Positions 56,710-64,000 of a DNA stretch of 64,000 nt are shown piece by piece (the stretch's first letter is position 1; each line of letters opens with the position of its first letter). Both the position numbers and the translations under genes were made by a program. The notes below the pieces were generated by a model that saw only the letters and a program-made list of their open reading frames with translations, had not been told where the DNA came from and ran no database searches. The stretch lies in contig NZ_JAMGBG010000057.1 in assembly GCF_023516595.1 (NCBI RefSeq), forward strand, positions 1 to 64,000, read 5' to 3'. The DNA comes from Streptomyces neyagawaensis (GTDB lineage Bacteria; Actinomycetota; Actinomycetes; Streptomycetales; Streptomycetaceae).

Positions 56710-57579
56710 TCACTTCTTGCCGATCATCCCCTCCGGGAACGCCCCCGCCCCGAGCATCGCCGGCACGATGGCGCCCATCAGCTCGGTGAGGCGTTCCACA
56801 CCGGCCGCCCCCAGATGCTCGTACGGGGCCCGGTCGAGGCGGTCCGTCGCCGTCTCGATCTCCTCGCGCAGCGTGATGCCCGCCGCGGTCAACTCGCCCT
56901 CGCCGTCGACCAGTCCGCGCTCCTGGAGCCGCCCGCGGGCCGCCTCCCAGTCGGCCCGCGTCCAGCCGCGGGTGCCGAGCATCCACTTCGGGGACATGCC
57001 CTTGCCCGTGGCGGTGTGGCTGACCAGCGCCTCGACCGGGTCGAGCCCGGCACCGAGGAGGACCGTGAGGTGTCCGTCGCCCCGGTGCTCCCGCAGCAGG
57101 GTGGCCGCATGCCACAGCGCCAGGTGCGGGCGCTCGGGCACCGGCAGGTCGGCGTGCGCGGCGTACAGGGGGCGCGCCGTCCGGACGCACGCCTCGGTGG
57201 CGCGCAGGGCCAGCTCGGCCGCCTCGGCGACCTCCTTGGATTCGATCAGCTCCTCGCCGAGCAGCCGCCGCAGCGTGGCGTCGACGACCCGCTCGCGGGC
57301 CGCCAGCACCACCGCGGGCGAGGCCGTCTCCCACACGGCGGGCACATGCCGCGCCACGAGTTCGTGACGGAAGTTGAAGAACGTCGCGGTGACCACGCCT
57401 GGTCCGACCGCGCCCATGGCGGCGGCCCGCACCGCGAAGTACGCCGCGCTCGGGTGCTCGACCCCCACCGCGCCCAGCTCCCGCCCGAGGTCCGGGGAGA
57501 AGTAGTGCGCGGAGTGGAACGGATTGAGCAGGTTGTGGCAGCGCCGCTCGGCGCGCTCCGGCAGGGAGGAAGGCGTCAT
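56710..57579 (-). CDS. SCO6745-family (SalK-like) protein
   Basis: A 289-residue protein matching the actinobacterial SCO6745/SalK family. It begins LPERAERRCHNLLNPFHSAHYFSPD, and carries YFAVRAAAMGAVGPGVVTATFFNF and a C-terminal winged-helix-like end (RLQERGLVDGEGELTAAGITLREEIE). The latter resembles a DNA-binding wing, but the family's job is unknown. The ATG at 57579 is favoured; a 14-bp palindrome lies 13 bases upstream. Confidence 0.75.
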   Translation of the reverse strand: MTPSSLPERAERRCHNLLNPFHSAHYFSPDLGRELGAVGVEHPSAAYFAVRAAAMGAVGPGVVTATFFNFRHELVARHVPAVWETASPAVVLAARERVVDATLRRLLGEELIESKEVAEAAELALRATEACVRTARPLYAAHADLPVPERPHLALWHAATLLREHRGDGHLTVLLGAGLDPVEALVSHTATGKGMSPKWMLGTRGWTRADWEAARGRLQERGLVDGEGELTAAGITLREEIETATDRLDRAPYEHLGAAGVERLTELMGAIVPAMLGAGAFPEGMIGKK

Positions 57580-57591
57580 GCCCGGCAGGTT

Positions 57592-57605
57592 ACCGACTGG
57601 TCGGT
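57592..57605. promoter_or_regulatory. 14-bp palindrome, candidate TetR operator
   Basis: ACCGAC-TG-GTCGGT, with 6-bp perfect arms, lies in the promoter of the SCO6745-family gene and about 150 bases upstream of the GlxA-type regulator. It has the form of many TetR-family operators. No tetR gene is adjacent. Confidence 0.5.
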
Positions 57606-57748
57606 TCGGCGGGTCGGGGAGGCCCCACGTGCCCTTGCTCACTTCCGCGTCGGCCGCTCACCCGCGCGCCGCCCGGCCCGCGGCCGATGGCAGGAAAGGT
57701 GGGGTACTCGTCATTGCGGCCCTCTCTCGGGCCGCCAAGAATCGAGAC

Positions 57749-58708
57749 ATGCGCACAGTCCTGGTCGTCCTCTTCGACGGCGTGCAGAGCCTCGACGTCA
57801 CCGGCCCCCTGGAGGTCTTCCAGGGCGGTGAGTTGCACGTCCCGGGCTCGTACCGCATCCGCACGGCCTCCCTGGAGGGCGCCCCGGTGCGCACCTCCAG
57901 CGGCCTCACCGTCGTCCCCGACCAGGCGCTGACGGCGTCGGCCACCCCGCACACCCTGCTCGTCCCCGGCGGCCAGGGCACCCGGAACCCGGCCCCCGAC
58001 GTCGTCGCCTGGCTGCGGGAGCACGGCCCGCGCGCGGAGCGCCTGGTGTCGGTCTGCACCGGGGCGATCCTGCTCGCCGAGGCGGGCCTCCTGGACGGCC
58101 GCCGGGCGACGACCCACTGGGCGTACTGCGACAAGCTGGCCCGCGACCACCCGTCGGTGGAGGTCGACCCGGACCCCATCTACGTCCGCGACGGCCAGGT
58201 CGCCACCTCCGCCGGGGTCACCGCGGGCATCGACCTGGCGTTGGCCCTCGTCGAGGAGGACCTCGGCCGCGAGGTCGCCCTCGGCATAGCCCGCCACCTG
58301 GTCGTCTTTCTGCGCCGCCCCGGCAACCAGGCCCAGTTCAGCGCCCAGCTCGCCGCGCAGACCGCGCGCCGGGAGCCGCTACGGGAGGTCCAGCAGTGGA
58401 TCACCGAGCACCCCGGCGGTGATCTGAGCGTGGAGACGCTGGCGGCGCGGGCCCGCCTCTCGCCCCGGCACTTCGCCCGCGCCTTCCAGGCCGAGACCGG
58501 GACGACCCCGGGCCGCTACGTCGACCGGGTCCGCCTCGAACACGCCCGCCGACTGCTGGAGGACACCTCCGACGGCGTCGAGGAGATCTCGCGCGTCTGC
58601 GGCTACGGCACCCCCGAGGCCATGCGCCGGGCCTTCGTCAAGGCCCTCGGCACGGCCCCCGCGGAGTACCGCCGCCGCTTCCGGCCGGCTTCCGCCCCCA
58701 CCCCCTGA
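57749..58708 (+). CDS. GlxA-type AraC regulator with DJ-1/PfpI domain
   Basis: A 319-residue transcription regulator. The N-terminal DJ-1/PfpI-like domain (VLVVLFDGVQSLDVTGPLEVFQ, VCTGAILLAEAGLLDGRRATTHW, with the nucleophile-elbow Cys) is fused to a C-terminal AraC helix-turn-helix pair (LSVETLAARARLSPRHFARAFQAETGTTPGRYVDRVRLEHA). The ATG at 57749 avoids an overlong upstream frame. It precedes a stand-alone DJ-1/PfpI gene by 10 bases, so the two form an operon. Confidence 0.88.
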   Translation: MRTVLVVLFDGVQSLDVTGPLEVFQGGELHVPGSYRIRTASLEGAPVRTSSGLTVVPDQALTASATPHTLLVPGGQGTRNPAPDVVAWLREHGPRAERLVSVCTGAILLAEAGLLDGRRATTHWAYCDKLARDHPSVEVDPDPIYVRDGQVATSAGVTAGIDLALALVEEDLGREVALGIARHLVVFLRRPGNQAQFSAQLAAQTARREPLREVQQWITEHPGGDLSVETLAARARLSPRHFARAFQAETGTTPGRYVDRVRLEHARRLLEDTSDGVEEISRVCGYGTPEAMRRAFVKALGTAPAEYRRRFRPASAPTP

Positions 58709-58718
58709 AGGGAACCCC

Positions 58719-59354
58719 ATGCAGATCGCGATCGTCCTCTTCGACCGCTTCACCGCCCTCGACGCCGTCGGCCCCTACGAGACCCTCGGCCGTCTCCCCG
58801 AGGCCGAACTGGTCTTCGTCGCCGAGGAGACCGGCCCCGTCCGTAGCGACACCGGCGCGCTCGCCCTCACGGCGGACAGGACGCTCGCCGAGGTCCCGTC
58901 CCCGGACGTCGTCGTGGTGCCGGGCGGACCCGGCCAGTTCGCGCAGATGGAGAACGAGACCCTCTTCGCGTGGCTGCGCGCGGCCGACCGTACGAGCACG
59001 TGGACGACCTCCGTCTGCACCGGCTCCCTGATCCTGGCCGGCGCCGGCCTCCTCGAAGGCCGCCGGGCCACCTCCCACTGGCTGGCGCTGGACTTCCTCA
59101 AGCAGTACGGCGCCGACCCGACGGGGGAACGGGTCGTGTTCGACGGCAAGTACGTCACCGCGGCCGGGGTCTCCTCCGGCATCGACATGGGCCTCAGCCT
59201 GATCGGCCGGATCGCCGGCGACGAGCACGCCCAGGCCGTCCAGCTGATGACCGAGTACGACCCGCAGCCGCCGTACGACGCGGGCGCCCCGCACAAGGCA
59301 CCTGCCCACCTCGTGGAGGAGTTCCGCACCAACAGCCGCTTCGCCCTGATGTGA
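58719..59354 (+). CDS. DJ-1/PfpI-family protein (isonitrile-hydratase-like)
   Basis: A 211-residue DJ-1/PfpI protein. The Cys is in SVCTGSLILAGAGLLEGRRATSHW, nearly the same as in the upstream regulator's N-domain. The N-terminal IAIVLFDRFTALDAVGPYE and the C-terminal GIDMGLSLIGRIAGDEHAQAVQL match the isonitrile hydratase (InhA)-like subgroup. Whether it is a hydratase, glyoxalase or only a sensor cannot be read. It is co-transcribed with the regulator. Confidence 0.82.
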   Translation: MQIAIVLFDRFTALDAVGPYETLGRLPEAELVFVAEETGPVRSDTGALALTADRTLAEVPSPDVVVVPGGPGQFAQMENETLFAWLRAADRTSTWTTSVCTGSLILAGAGLLEGRRATSHWLALDFLKQYGADPTGERVVFDGKYVTAAGVSSGIDMGLSLIGRIAGDEHAQAVQLMTEYDPQPPYDAGAPHKAPAHLVEEFRTNSRFALM

Positions 59355-59375
59355 GCCCCGGGCCGCCCCGGTCCC

Positions 59376-60119
59376 TCACACCGTCCAGGTGAACCGGGGC
59401 GCCCTGCGCTCCAGGAACGCGGCGACGCCCTCCGCGGCGTCGCCGCTGCCGCGCGCCTGCTCGGCCCAGTGGGCGTCCCGGTCCGTCCGCCCGTCGGCGA
59501 ACTCCTTGGCCGCCGCCTGGGTCAGCCGGGAGCGCGAGACCAGCACCCGGGTGAACTCCGCGACCCGCTCGTCCAGCCCGCCCCCGGGCAGCACCTCGTC
59601 CACCAGCCCCGTCCGCAGCGCCCGCTCGCTGTCGATCAACTCGCCGGAGAACAGCAGGTACTTGGCGGTGCCGGGACCGACCAGCGCCACCAACCGCCGG
59701 GTGGAGGACGACGGATAGACGAGCCCCAGCTTCGCCGGAGTGATCCCGAACAGCGACCCCTCCTCCGCGAACCGCAGATCACAGGCGGCCGCGAGCTGCG
59801 AACCGCCGCCCACGCAGTGCCCCCGGATGGCCGCGAGCGTCGGCTTGGGGAAGGCCGCGAGCGCCTCCTCGGCCCGCAGCGCCAGGCCCTGGGCCTCGCC
59901 CGGCGACTGCCGTAGCGTGGAGATGTCGGCCCCCGCACAGAACGTCCCGCCCTCCCCGGTCAGCACCAGCGCCCGTACGGAGGGGTCGGTGGCCAGCCGG
60001 TCGAGCAGCGGCGGCAGCGACCGCCACATCCCGGCCGTCATGGCGTTGCGCTTGGCCGGGTGGTGGATCACGACCGTCGCGACCCCGTCGGCGGTGGAAT
60101 GCAGCAGTTGAGGGTCCAT
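59376..60119 (-). CDS. enoyl-CoA hydratase/isomerase family protein
   Basis: A 247-residue crotonase. CoA-binding/oxyanion residues are in GEGGTFCAGADIS and RGHCVGGGSQLAAACDLRFA. The catalytic region GITPAKLGLVYPSSSTRRL lacks the second typical Glu, so isomerase, hydrolase or another crotonase reaction is possible. The ATG at 60119 lies only 7 bases after a TAGCAT -10-like element and has no ribosome site, so the mRNA may be leaderless. An apparent extension of this frame overlaps the divergent membrane gene and is rejected. Confidence 0.85.
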   Translation of the reverse strand: MDPQLLHSTADGVATVVIHHPAKRNAMTAGMWRSLPPLLDRLATDPSVRALVLTGEGGTFCAGADISTLRQSPGEAQGLALRAEEALAAFPKPTLAAIRGHCVGGGSQLAAACDLRFAEEGSLFGITPAKLGLVYPSSSTRRLVALVGPGTAKYLLFSGELIDSERALRTGLVDEVLPGGGLDERVAEFTRVLVSRSRLTQAAAKEFADGRTDRDAHWAEQARGSGDAAEGVAAFLERRAPRFTWTV

Positions 60120-60188
60120 GCACCGGATGCTAGCCACCCCCCGCACCCATACGATCAAGAAGGGGCCCGAACGTGAGGGAGGCCCCGC

Positions 60189-60890
60189 ATGCTCGGATCC
60201 AAACACGCCAAGGACACGCACACCCCGCGCGGCACGAACCCCGCGACCGGCAGGCGCACCACCAGGGACGCGCAGGCGGACACCGCCAAACTGGGACGGG
60301 ACTTCGGCTGGATCGCCGCGCTCGGCGTGATCCTGGTGATCACGGGCGTCGTCGGGCTGTGCTACGTCGGCCTCGCCACCCTGACCACCATGATCCTCTT
60401 CGGCTGGCTGCTGCTGATCGGCGGCGTGATCGGCCTGCTGCACGCGGTGCAGGCCCGCGGCACGCACTTCTTCTGGCTCGGTGTCGTGGTCGCCGCGCTG
60501 AACATCGCCGCCGGTGTGGTCGTTCTGAAGACCCCGGAGGCGGGGGCCGAGGCGCTCACCATGTTCGCCGCGCTGCTGTTCCTCACCGGCGGGTTGTTCC
60601 GGCTGGTCGGCGGCCTCGTCGTCCGCGGCCCCCAGTTCGGCTGGACCCTGGTGCAGGGAGCCTTCGACCTGCTCCTCGGCATCCTGGTGCTCGCCACCTG
60701 GCCGAGCAGCAGCAAGTACGTCATCGGCACCTTCTTCTCGCTCGCCCTGCTCTTCGACGGCCTCGGGCTGATCGCCACCGGGTTCGGCGGGCGGCGCATC
60801 GTGGGCCTGGTCTCGGAGAAACTCACGGAGAGTCACCGGCCGTCGGGCGGCAAGAGCGGACACGGCGCCGAACCCGTACAACCCGAATAG
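60189..60890 (+). CDS. HdeD-family (DUF308) membrane protein
   Basis: A 233-residue protein with about six membrane helices (GWIAALGVILVITGVVGLCYVGL, MILFGWLLLIGGVIGLLHAV, FFWLGVVVAALNIAAGVVVL and others). It matches the HdeD/DUF308 family, linked to acid resistance in enterobacteria, with unknown function in actinobacteria. The charged N-terminus of ~35 residues and the basic C-terminal tail are probably cytosolic. The ATG has AGGGAGG 7 bases upstream. Confidence 0.85.
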   Translation: MLGSKHAKDTHTPRGTNPATGRRTTRDAQADTAKLGRDFGWIAALGVILVITGVVGLCYVGLATLTTMILFGWLLLIGGVIGLLHAVQARGTHFFWLGVVVAALNIAAGVVVLKTPEAGAEALTMFAALLFLTGGLFRLVGGLVVRGPQFGWTLVQGAFDLLLGILVLATWPSSSKYVIGTFFSLALLFDGLGLIATGFGGRRIVGLVSEKLTESHRPSGGKSGHGAEPVQPE

Positions 60891-61027
60891 TTCCGAAAGT
60901 GACACACGCCCGGCAGAATCGTTCATTCTGTTGGTCGGCCCGAACGCGATCGGTCGGGAAAGCGTCGATACGCGCTGACTTGTGTTCAGTCATTCGTGGA
61001 GGGCGTCGCGTCACCAACACTTAACGT

Positions 61028-61573
61028 GTGGTGACAATCGAGCGCAAGGGCGGCGACCGGACCATGGACGACCGAGGGCGCGGGGGCGACCCACGCCCTG
61101 GAGGCGGCGGGCACGCTCCCGACGACCACAGGCCGCCGGGACCGCTGCCGTACGAAGGGGTCTGGCGGTTCACCGCGGCCGCCGTCGACGCCTCGGTGCC
61201 GCAGGCGCGGCGCGCCGTCCGAGACCTGCTGGCCCGTCAGGGCGTGCCGATCTCGGACGACCTCGTCCACGGCTTACTGGTGATCGTCTCCGAGCTGGTG
61301 ACCAACGCCGTCAAGCACGCGGCGGTGCTCTCGCCCACGCTCGCCGTCGAAGTCGGGGTCGGAGCGGAGTGGGTGCGGGTCGCGGTGGAGGACAACCACC
61401 CCTACCGCCCCACCGCCCTGGAGACCGACCACGGCCGGCTGGGCGGCCGCGGGCTGCTGCTGGTGCGGGAGATCACCAGGGAGGCCGGCGGGGTCTGCGA
61501 CGTCGAGCACACCGCGAGCGGCGGCAAGGTGATCTGGGCCGCCCTGCCGCTCAAACCCTCGCACCTGCTCTAG
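61028..61573 (+). CDS. GHKL ATP-binding protein (anti-sigma/RsbW-like kinase) with a TTA codon
   Basis: A 181-residue small histidine-kinase-like ATPase. N box is SELVTNAVKHA, G1 is VAVEDNHPYRP and G2 is GRGLLLVREI, as in Streptomyces RsbW-like and HATPase_c_2 proteins that bind sigma or anti-anti-sigma factors. An N-terminal Gly/Pro/Asp-rich stretch may be unstructured; ATG at 61064 is an alternative start. A TTA codon at 61274-61276 (Leu in VHGLLVIV) makes translation depend on the bldA tRNA. Transcript from the 60.9-61.0 kb region, which carries an imperfect palindrome (61010-61034). A MITE-like element begins right after its TAG stop. Confidence 0.85.
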   Translation: MVTIERKGGDRTMDDRGRGGDPRPGGGGHAPDDHRPPGPLPYEGVWRFTAAAVDASVPQARRAVRDLLARQGVPISDDLVHGLLVIVSELVTNAVKHAAVLSPTLAVEVGVGAEWVRVAVEDNHPYRPTALETDHGRLGGRGLLLVREITREAGGVCDVEHTASGGKVIWAALPLKPSHLL

Positions 61574-61788
61574 GGCCTGTCGTTTGGATCACGCCTGGGC
61601 CGCGGGGCTTGGCACGCACATCTGCGGCGTTGCCGTCGGTCCCCAACTCCCCCACGCTCGAACAACCTCGCGCGGGGGGACCCCCATCGCGTCGACTCCC
61701 TCCTCCGCAGCTGCACGCACCAAGCCCCGCTCACCGGCAGCCATCAAGCTGCCGTAGCCCGAAGCCGGCATGGTCCCAACGACAGACC
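61574..61788. mobile_element. 215-bp MITE-like element with 22-bp terminal inverted repeats
   Basis: The left end GGCCTGTCGTTTGGATCACGCC (61574-61595, first 20 shared mostly) and the reverse complement of 61767-61788 match at 18 of 22 positions. The interior has no ORF with coding character. The element begins directly after the stop codon of the ATPase gene and ends 13 bases before the idi stop. Sequences ending in GGCCTGTCGTTTGGATC are, as I recall, dispersed in Streptomyces genomes and related to insertion-sequence ends. No clear target duplication was seen. Confidence 0.75.
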
Positions 61789-61800
61789 TGGCGGGCGGGG

Positions 61801-62394
61801 TCACCAGCCCGCGGAGTCGCCCGTCAGCTCCCTGACCGCGGGGCGGGCCGCGTCCAGCACCGTCATGAACCAGGCCGAGAAGGTGTCCTTGGCGTGCCGC
61901 TCGGCGAGTTCCTGCGGGGTCACGAAGGCCGTGGCCCCGACCTCCTCCGGGTCCGGCCGCAGCGGGGACCGCACCAACCCCACGAAGAGATGGTTGAACT
62001 CCTGCTCCACCAGACCCGAGTCCGGGTCGGGGTGGTTGTAGCGGACCGTTCCCGCCTCGCCGAGCAGCGCCGGGGACACCCCGAGCTCCTCGTACGTACG
62101 CCGCGCGGCCGCCGCGAACGGGGACTCGCCGGGGTAGGGGTGACCGCAGCAGGTGTTCGACCAGACTCCGGGGGAGTGGTACTTGCCGAGGGCGCGCTGC
62201 TGGAGCAGCAGCCGGCCCCGCTCGTCGAAGAGGAACACCGAGAACGCCCGGTGCAACTGCCCGGGAGGCTGGTGTGCGGAGAGCTTCTCCGCCGTGCCGA
62301 TCGTCGTGCCCTCCTCGTCGACCAGCTCCAGCAGGATCGCTTCCGTGGTGCTGTCCGGTGCGTCGTGCATCGCGGTGGCAGGTGTGATCGGCAT
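61801..62394 (-). CDS. idi: isopentenyl-diphosphate delta-isomerase (type I)
   Basis: A 197-residue type-I IPP isomerase that interconverts isopentenyl and dimethylallyl diphosphate for isoprenoid synthesis. The Nudix-like fold is seen in LHRAFSVFLFDERGRLLLQQRA, with the active-site Cys in WSNTCCGHP and the metal/catalytic Glu in RRTYEELGV. Also present are EQEFNHLFVGLV and the C-terminal FSAWFMTVLD. The ATG at 62394 has AAGGA 5 bases upstream; an ATG two codons earlier overlaps that site. Its 3' end adjoins the MITE-like element. Confidence 0.93.
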   Translation of the reverse strand: MPITPATAMHDAPDSTTEAILLELVDEEGTTIGTAEKLSAHQPPGQLHRAFSVFLFDERGRLLLQQRALGKYHSPGVWSNTCCGHPYPGESPFAAAARRTYEELGVSPALLGEAGTVRYNHPDPDSGLVEQEFNHLFVGLVRSPLRPDPEEVGATAFVTPQELAERHAKDTFSAWFMTVLDAARPAVRELTGDSAGW

Positions 62395-62550
62395 GCCCAT
62401 CCTTCGCTTCGTTCCTCGAGCCCCAAGTCTGCCGTAGGGAACCGGCACTCCTGGCACTTCACGCCAACCCGCATGTCCTACCCGCGCACCCCCGGCGCGG
62501 ACACCCATGGATCGCGCGCGCCCTGGACGGCGTACCCGGATGCACGCATG

Positions 62551-63489
62551 TCAGTGGCAGAGCTTCGCCTCGTGCTCCGCGTGTCCGCCGGGCTCCAGCT
62601 GGAACGTGCAGTGCTCGACGTCGAAGTGGTCGCCGATGCAGCCCTGAAGCTCGTGGAGCATCTTCTCGTTGCCGATCGCGTCGAGCGTGTCGGAGCCGAC
62701 CACGACATGAGCCGACAGGACCGGCATGCCGGAGGTGATGGTCCAGGCGTGCAGGTCGTGGACGTCCTCGACGCCGGGCAGGGCGAGGATGTGGGCCCGC
62801 ACCTCCGCCATGTCGACGTTCTTCGGCGCCGCCTCCAGCAGCACGTCCAGGGTCTCGCGCAGCAGCTTCACCGTGCGCGGCACGATCATCACGCCGATGA
62901 TCAGCGAGGCGATCGGGTCGGCGGCCTGCCAGCCCGTGAGCAGGATGACCACGGCGGAGACGATCACCGCCAGCGAGCCGAGCGCGTCGGCGGCCACCTC
63001 CAGGAAGGCGCCCCGGACGTTCAGGCTCTCCTTCTGGCCCCGCATCAGCAGGGTCAGCGAGATCATGTTGGCGACCAGGCCGATCGCACCGAACACGACG
63101 GTCAGTCCGCCCTGGGTGCCGACCGGTGTGATGAAACGCTGGATCGCCTCGAAGAGCACATAGCCGCCGACGCCGAGCAGCAGCACACAGTTGGCGAGGG
63201 CCGCGAGTATCTCGGCGCGGGCGTACCCGAAGGTGCGGTTGCCGCTCGGCGGACGGTTGGCGAAGTGGATGGCGAGGAGCGCCATGCCGAGGCCCACCGC
63301 GTCCGTCGCCATGTGCGCCGCGTCCGCGACGAGCGCGAGGGAGTCGGCGAGGACTCCGCCGACGATCTCGACCACCATGACGGTGAGCGTGATCGACAGC
63401 GCGATCCGCAGCCTCCCGCGGTACGCGGCTGCCGCCGTACCGCTGGTCGGCGCGTGATGCGCGTGCCCGTGATCGTGCCCAGCCCCCAT
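62551..63489 (-). CDS. cation-diffusion-facilitator metal exporter
   Basis: A 312-residue CDF transporter with a His-rich N-terminus (GHDHGHAHHAP) and six membrane helices. Metal site residues are in LADSLALVADAAHMATDAVG (D and H-x3-D of helix II) and FLEVAADALGS in helix V, where Glu replaces the more common His. The C-terminal cytosolic domain (VEDVHDLHAWTITSG) is present. It probably exports Zn2+ (or Co2+/Cd2+). The region 63490-63591 holds its promoter, which includes GGTATACGG and TTGTCATATGC. Confidence 0.9.
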   Translation of the reverse strand: MGAGHDHGHAHHAPTSGTAAAAYRGRLRIALSITLTVMVVEIVGGVLADSLALVADAAHMATDAVGLGMALLAIHFANRPPSGNRTFGYARAEILAALANCVLLLGVGGYVLFEAIQRFITPVGTQGGLTVVFGAIGLVANMISLTLLMRGQKESLNVRGAFLEVAADALGSLAVIVSAVVILLTGWQAADPIASLIIGVMIVPRTVKLLRETLDVLLEAAPKNVDMAEVRAHILALPGVEDVHDLHAWTITSGMPVLSAHVVVGSDTLDAIGNEKMLHELQGCIGDHFDVEHCTFQLEPGGHAEHEAKLCH

Positions 63490-63591
63490 GGAATCCGCCC
63501 TTCCGCGTCCGTGTGTCCGGCTCCGGGATCACAGTCAACTACGGGCGGGGGGTATACGGCAACGCGGCACTGAACACCGTTGTCATATGCT

Positions 63592-63620
63592 CTGACCTGC
63601 GGAAACGATCCGCAGGTCAG
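63592..63620 (-). terminator. terminator of galE
   Basis: A perfect 12-bp stem (CTGACCTGCGGA / TCCGCAGGTCAG) with a 5-base loop, 8 bases downstream of the galE stop and upstream of the CDF promoter. Confidence 0.85.
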
Positions 63621-63627
63621 GGCGGTG

Positions 63628-64000
63628 TCATGAGCGGGGGTTCGGTCGGAGACCGCGGTGCAGGCACCAGCCCGCCCAAGCCGACTCGACCATCTCGCGC
63701 ACCCCGTGCCGGGCCGTCCAGCCCAGTTCCCGCTCGGCCAGCGAGGCCGAGGCGACGGCGCGCGGCGCGTCCCCGGGGCGCCGGGGTTCGACGAGCGCGG
63801 GCCGGCGGTCGCCGGTCACCTCGCCTACGAGCGTGATCAGCTCGCGCACCGACACGCCCTCGCCCCGTCCGATGTTCACGGTGAGGTCGCCGGTCGCGCC
63901 CTCCGTCGTGAGCCGCCTGACCGCGGCGAGGTGCGCCTCCGCGAGGTCGGCGACATGGATGTAGTCGCGGATGCAGGTGCCGTCCGGGGTCGGGTAGTCG
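63628..64000 (-). CDS. galE: UDP-glucose 4-epimerase, C-terminal part (5' end outside window)
   Basis: Open to the right edge in minus-strand frame, so only the last ~124 residues are present. GTCIRDYIHVADLAEAHLAAV and VNIGRGEGVSVRELI are hallmarks of GalE, the NAD-dependent epimerase interconverting UDP-glucose and UDP-galactose. The end (ELGWTARHGVREMVESAWAGWCLH) matches the family's C-terminus. It is followed by a strong terminator. Confidence 0.9.
   Translation of the reverse strand, partial: DYPTPDGTCIRDYIHVADLAEAHLAAVRRLTTEGATGDLTVNIGRGEGVSVRELITLVGEVTGDRRPALVEPRRPGDAPRAVASASLAERELGWTARHGVREMVESAWAGWCLHRGLRPNPRS

Overview
The window is very high in G+C. Its genes carry GTG and TTG starts, almost no TTA codons, and several Streptomyces-specific families (a WhiB-like protein, a SsgA-like protein, a small two-domain laccase, a PcaL fusion). 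It reads as a chromosomal segment of a Streptomyces or very close relative. The order pcaV / pca genes / ... / ThuA-PQQ protein / small laccase resembles the region I recall as about SCO6696-SCO6712 in S. coelicolor. No rRNA, tRNA, CRISPR array, prophage or complete insertion sequence was seen. The only mobile-looking item is a 215-bp MITE-like element.

Layout. 0-2 kb: the C-terminal part of a large LuxR/LAL-type regulator that ends without the usual DNA-binding domain. 2-6.7 kb: a protocatechuate (beta-ketoadipate) operon, pcaH-pcaG-pcaB-pcaL, on the minus strand and divergent from its MarR regulator pcaV. Only the last 17 codons or so of pcaF survive in front of pcaH, and pcaI and pcaJ are missing, so the operon looks like a deletion derivative. 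6.6-15 kb: a DUF3048 lipoprotein, a zinc alcohol dehydrogenase, a divergent pair encoding an ATP-dependent DNA ligase and a LigD-type polymerase (NHEJ type, no Ku here), a TetR/FAD-monooxygenase pair, a TetR/VOC pair and a RibD-like reductase. 15-23 kb: a HEAT-repeat protein, then a translationally coupled pair of secreted proteins (ThuA plus PQQ-type sugar dehydrogenase; cupredoxin plus Ig-like repeats plus DUF1080) divergent from a Tat-exported small laccase. 23-27 kb: a LacI regulator and a secreted GH64 beta-1,3-glucanase sharing a near-identical 14-bp operator.

27-37 kb: a double VOC protein, a WhiB-like protein, an acyl-ACP desaturase with three tandem 15-bp operator boxes, a dimethylargininase, an ABC-F protein with a long leader, a SsgA-like protein, a BNR/YCF48-type secreted protein, a Rho-N-like small protein, endonuclease V, a 48-residue membrane protein, and a saccharopine-dehydrogenase-like oxidoreductase. 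37-42.4 kb: an AMACR-like CoA racemase/transferase, a thiolase and FadB, which form a beta-oxidation operon. 42.4-54 kb: MerR and macro-domain genes, an orphan ATP-synthase-b-like protein, two secreted peptidases with overlapping genes, a BCCT betaine transporter, a D-amino-acid oxidase, an unknown protein followed by a 30-bp minisatellite, and a second ABC-F protein that may be leaderless. 54-64 kb: Tex, a 47-residue protein, a SCO6745-family protein, a GlxA-type AraC regulator with a DJ-1/PfpI protein, an enoyl-CoA hydratase, a HdeD-like membrane protein, a GHKL ATP-binding protein with a TTA codon, the MITE-like element, idi, a CDF metal transporter and the C-terminal end of galE.

Functional reading. 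The left third suggests oxidative and hydrolytic use of plant or fungal polymers: extracellular laccase, a copper protein and a PQQ-type dehydrogenase, a beta-1,3-glucanase, and intracellular protocatechuate catabolism. Much of the rest is Streptomyces housekeeping and development. All calls were made by reading the sequence; no database search was run.
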